Assembly: GCA_964459305.1 (NCBI GenBank)
Contig: CAYWNA010000008.1
Location: 1 to 64,000, forward strand
Direction of reading: 5' to 3'
Source: CAYWNA01 sp964459305
Lineage (GTDB): Bacteria; Planctomycetota; Planctomycetia; Pirellulales; Pirellulaceae
DNA: 64,000 nucleotides
Position numbers and translations under genes: made by a program
The notes under the pieces: model-generated
Told to the model about the DNA's origin: nothing
Databases searched by the model: none
Seen by the model: the letters and a program-made list of their open reading frames with translations, nothing else
Shown: positions 63,283-64,000 of the stretch, in pieces
Numbering within the stretch: the stretch's first letter is position 1
How the letters are laid out: each line of letters starts with the position of its first letter

Positions 63283-63729
63283 CTAAGGCCCACAGGTATC
63301 GAACTGGCGTAATGCTTCGTAGGCGGCCACGGCGACGGAGGCTGCCAGGTTTAGGCTGCGGACCTGAGGGCGAATGGGGATGCGCAGGGAGCGGTCGGGA
63401 TTCGCGTCGAGCATTGACTTCGGCAGACCTTGGGTTTCGCTACCAAATGCGATGGCATCGCCTTGCCGATACGAGACTCTGGTATAGTCCGTGGTTGCCG
63501 TTTTGGAGAAGTACCACGGCTCTCGCCCGGGCAGTCGACTCCGCAGCGACTGCCAGTCGTCTACCACCTCCCATTGCAGGTGCTGCCAGTAGTCCAAGCC
63601 GGCACGCCGCAGATTCTTCTCGTCCATTCGGAAACCCAACGGACGCACCAGCCACAGCTTGGCACCGACGGCGACGCAGGTGCGCCCGATGTTGCCGGTA
63701 TTCTGTGGGATTTCCGGCTCAAACAGCAC
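63283..63729 (-). CDS. trmL: tRNA (cytidine/uridine-34-2'-O)-methyltransferase TrmL
   Basis: 148 residues from GTG at 63729. The SPOUT/SpoU trefoil-knot motifs are LFEPEIPQNTGNIGRTCVAV, YFSKTA, FGSETQGLPKSML and LRIPIRPQVRSLNLAASVAV. It methylates the wobble ribose of certain leucine tRNAs. The start is open to question: the GTG cuts into the first strand, and the frame continues upstream to a CTG at 63756 that overlaps the stop of the preceding gene as CTGA, giving NDEPLLHIVLFEPE. No ATG, GTG or TTG exists between there and the upstream stop. Confidence 0.88.
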   Translation of the reverse strand: MLFEPEIPQNTGNIGRTCVAVGAKLWLVRPLGFRMDEKNLRRAGLDYWQHLQWEVVDDWQSLRSRLPGREPWYFSKTATTDYTRVSYRQGDAIAFGSETQGLPKSMLDANPDRSLRIPIRPQVRSLNLAASVAVAAYEALRQFDTCGP

Positions 63730-63752
63730 GATGTGTAGTAGCGGTTCGTCGT

Positions 63753-64000
63753 TCAGTACACCACCACCTCTTCACGCCTCACCCAACCTTCTTTCGCGCC
63801 AGGCAGCCGGATCAACAGCCAATCGCCGCGGTACTCGACAGCCTCGAATTCGGCCCCCTCGGAAAGCGACTGCGTGAAGGCGGGCTCGTAGGACTCGGCG
63901 TTGCCCTTGCGAGCGACAACACCATCGGTGACGACAACCCCGTGCCGAACGACCTCGAAGCGATACCAGTCGTAGGCGGCCGAGGCGGACAAGATTAGTG
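63753..64000 (-). CDS. C-terminal part of a protein ending in an SH3-like domain (5' end outside window)
   Basis: About 81 residues are visible and the frame is open to the window edge. A hydrophobic or coiled start (LILSASAAYDWYRFEVVRHG) leads into an SH3-like beta fold: VVVTDGVVARKGNAESYEPA, GAEFEAVEYRGDWLLIRL, KEGWVRREEVVVY. This resembles the SH3 end of BatE-type TPR membrane proteins, a suggestion only. Its stop overlaps the possible CTG start of trmL. Confidence 0.65.
   Translation of the reverse strand, partial: LILSASAAYDWYRFEVVRHGVVVTDGVVARKGNAESYEPAFTQSLSEGAEFEAVEYRGDWLLIRLPGAKEGWVRREEVVVY

Noticed and set aside
1..64000. tRNA and rRNA genes
   Set aside because: Reading the intergenic regions showed no cloverleaf with a TTCGA-type T-loop or rRNA segment that I could support by eye; a covariance-model scan would be needed to exclude one.

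Overview
The window looks like chromosomal DNA from a member of the Planctomycetota, probably the Pirellulales. This is inferred from gene content; no rRNA or marker-gene tree was possible. Supporting features are a giant secreted protein ending in dockerin-like EF-hands, DUF1080 and Tat-exported Gfo/Idh/MocA proteins, DUF1570 and DUF6485 proteins, a TPR-TPR-ExbB-ExbD-ExbD operon, von Willebrand A/YfbK proteins, small 'FTIRWLLLLTT'-type membrane proteins, and many short palindromic repeats between genes. I saw no rRNA, tRNA, CRISPR array, transposase or phage gene.

Layout. 1-9950: end of a giant surface protein and a DUF4105 lipoprotein. 10205-14590: a decayed UroD-like fragment, then an organophosphate-type MFS transporter, a UroD/corrinoid-methyltransferase-like protein, a phosphonate-type zinc alcohol dehydrogenase and a NUDIX hydrolase, probably one catabolic operon. 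14875-23285: a zinc-ribbon protein, two spermidine-synthase-like proteins of different build, a secreted propeller-like protein with a SIS-domain protein, a STAS protein and an SMP-30 lactonase. 23298-27963: a DUF1570 metallopeptidase-like protein, 7Fe ferredoxin fdxA with a near-consensus promoter, an ECF sigma factor, small hypotheticals and a short FG-GAP protein. 27969-33030: on the minus strand an aldehyde dehydrogenase, a transaldolase-like aldolase and an Ldh-type oxidoreductase; on the plus strand a glucosamine-6-phosphate-deaminase-like protein and a PIG-L deacetylase, forming a sugar/amino-sugar catabolic block.

33409-44272: a CheY-like regulator, the five-gene TPR/ExbB/ExbD operon (minus strand) and an ECF sigma factor with a membrane VWA protein that may be its anti-sigma partner. 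44714-53645: two membrane proteins sharing a repeated module, a small membrane protein, and an ABC export-type system (808-aa membrane protein, ATPase, permease). 53752-57715: a three-domain DUF1080-DUF1080-SMP-30 fusion, DUF6485 and a Tat-exported Gfo/Idh/MocA oxidoreductase, suggesting 3-keto-glycoside chemistry in the periplasm. 58282-64000: a second DUF1570 protein, a fused iron/thiamine-type ABC permease, a YfbK-like VWA lipoprotein, trmL and the end of an SH3-containing protein.

The most unusual feature is the intergenic repeat content: at least six palindromic or inverted-repeat families (A to F), several with multiple diverged copies. Family A keeps the same two stem mismatches in all three copies. 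Family D is a roughly 150-bp MITE-like unit. The repeats create spurious ORFs and false upstream gene extensions. The best candidates for new biology in the genes are the sigma/VWA pair, the two-gene repeated-module locus at 44714-47717, and the 808-aa ABC-associated protein.
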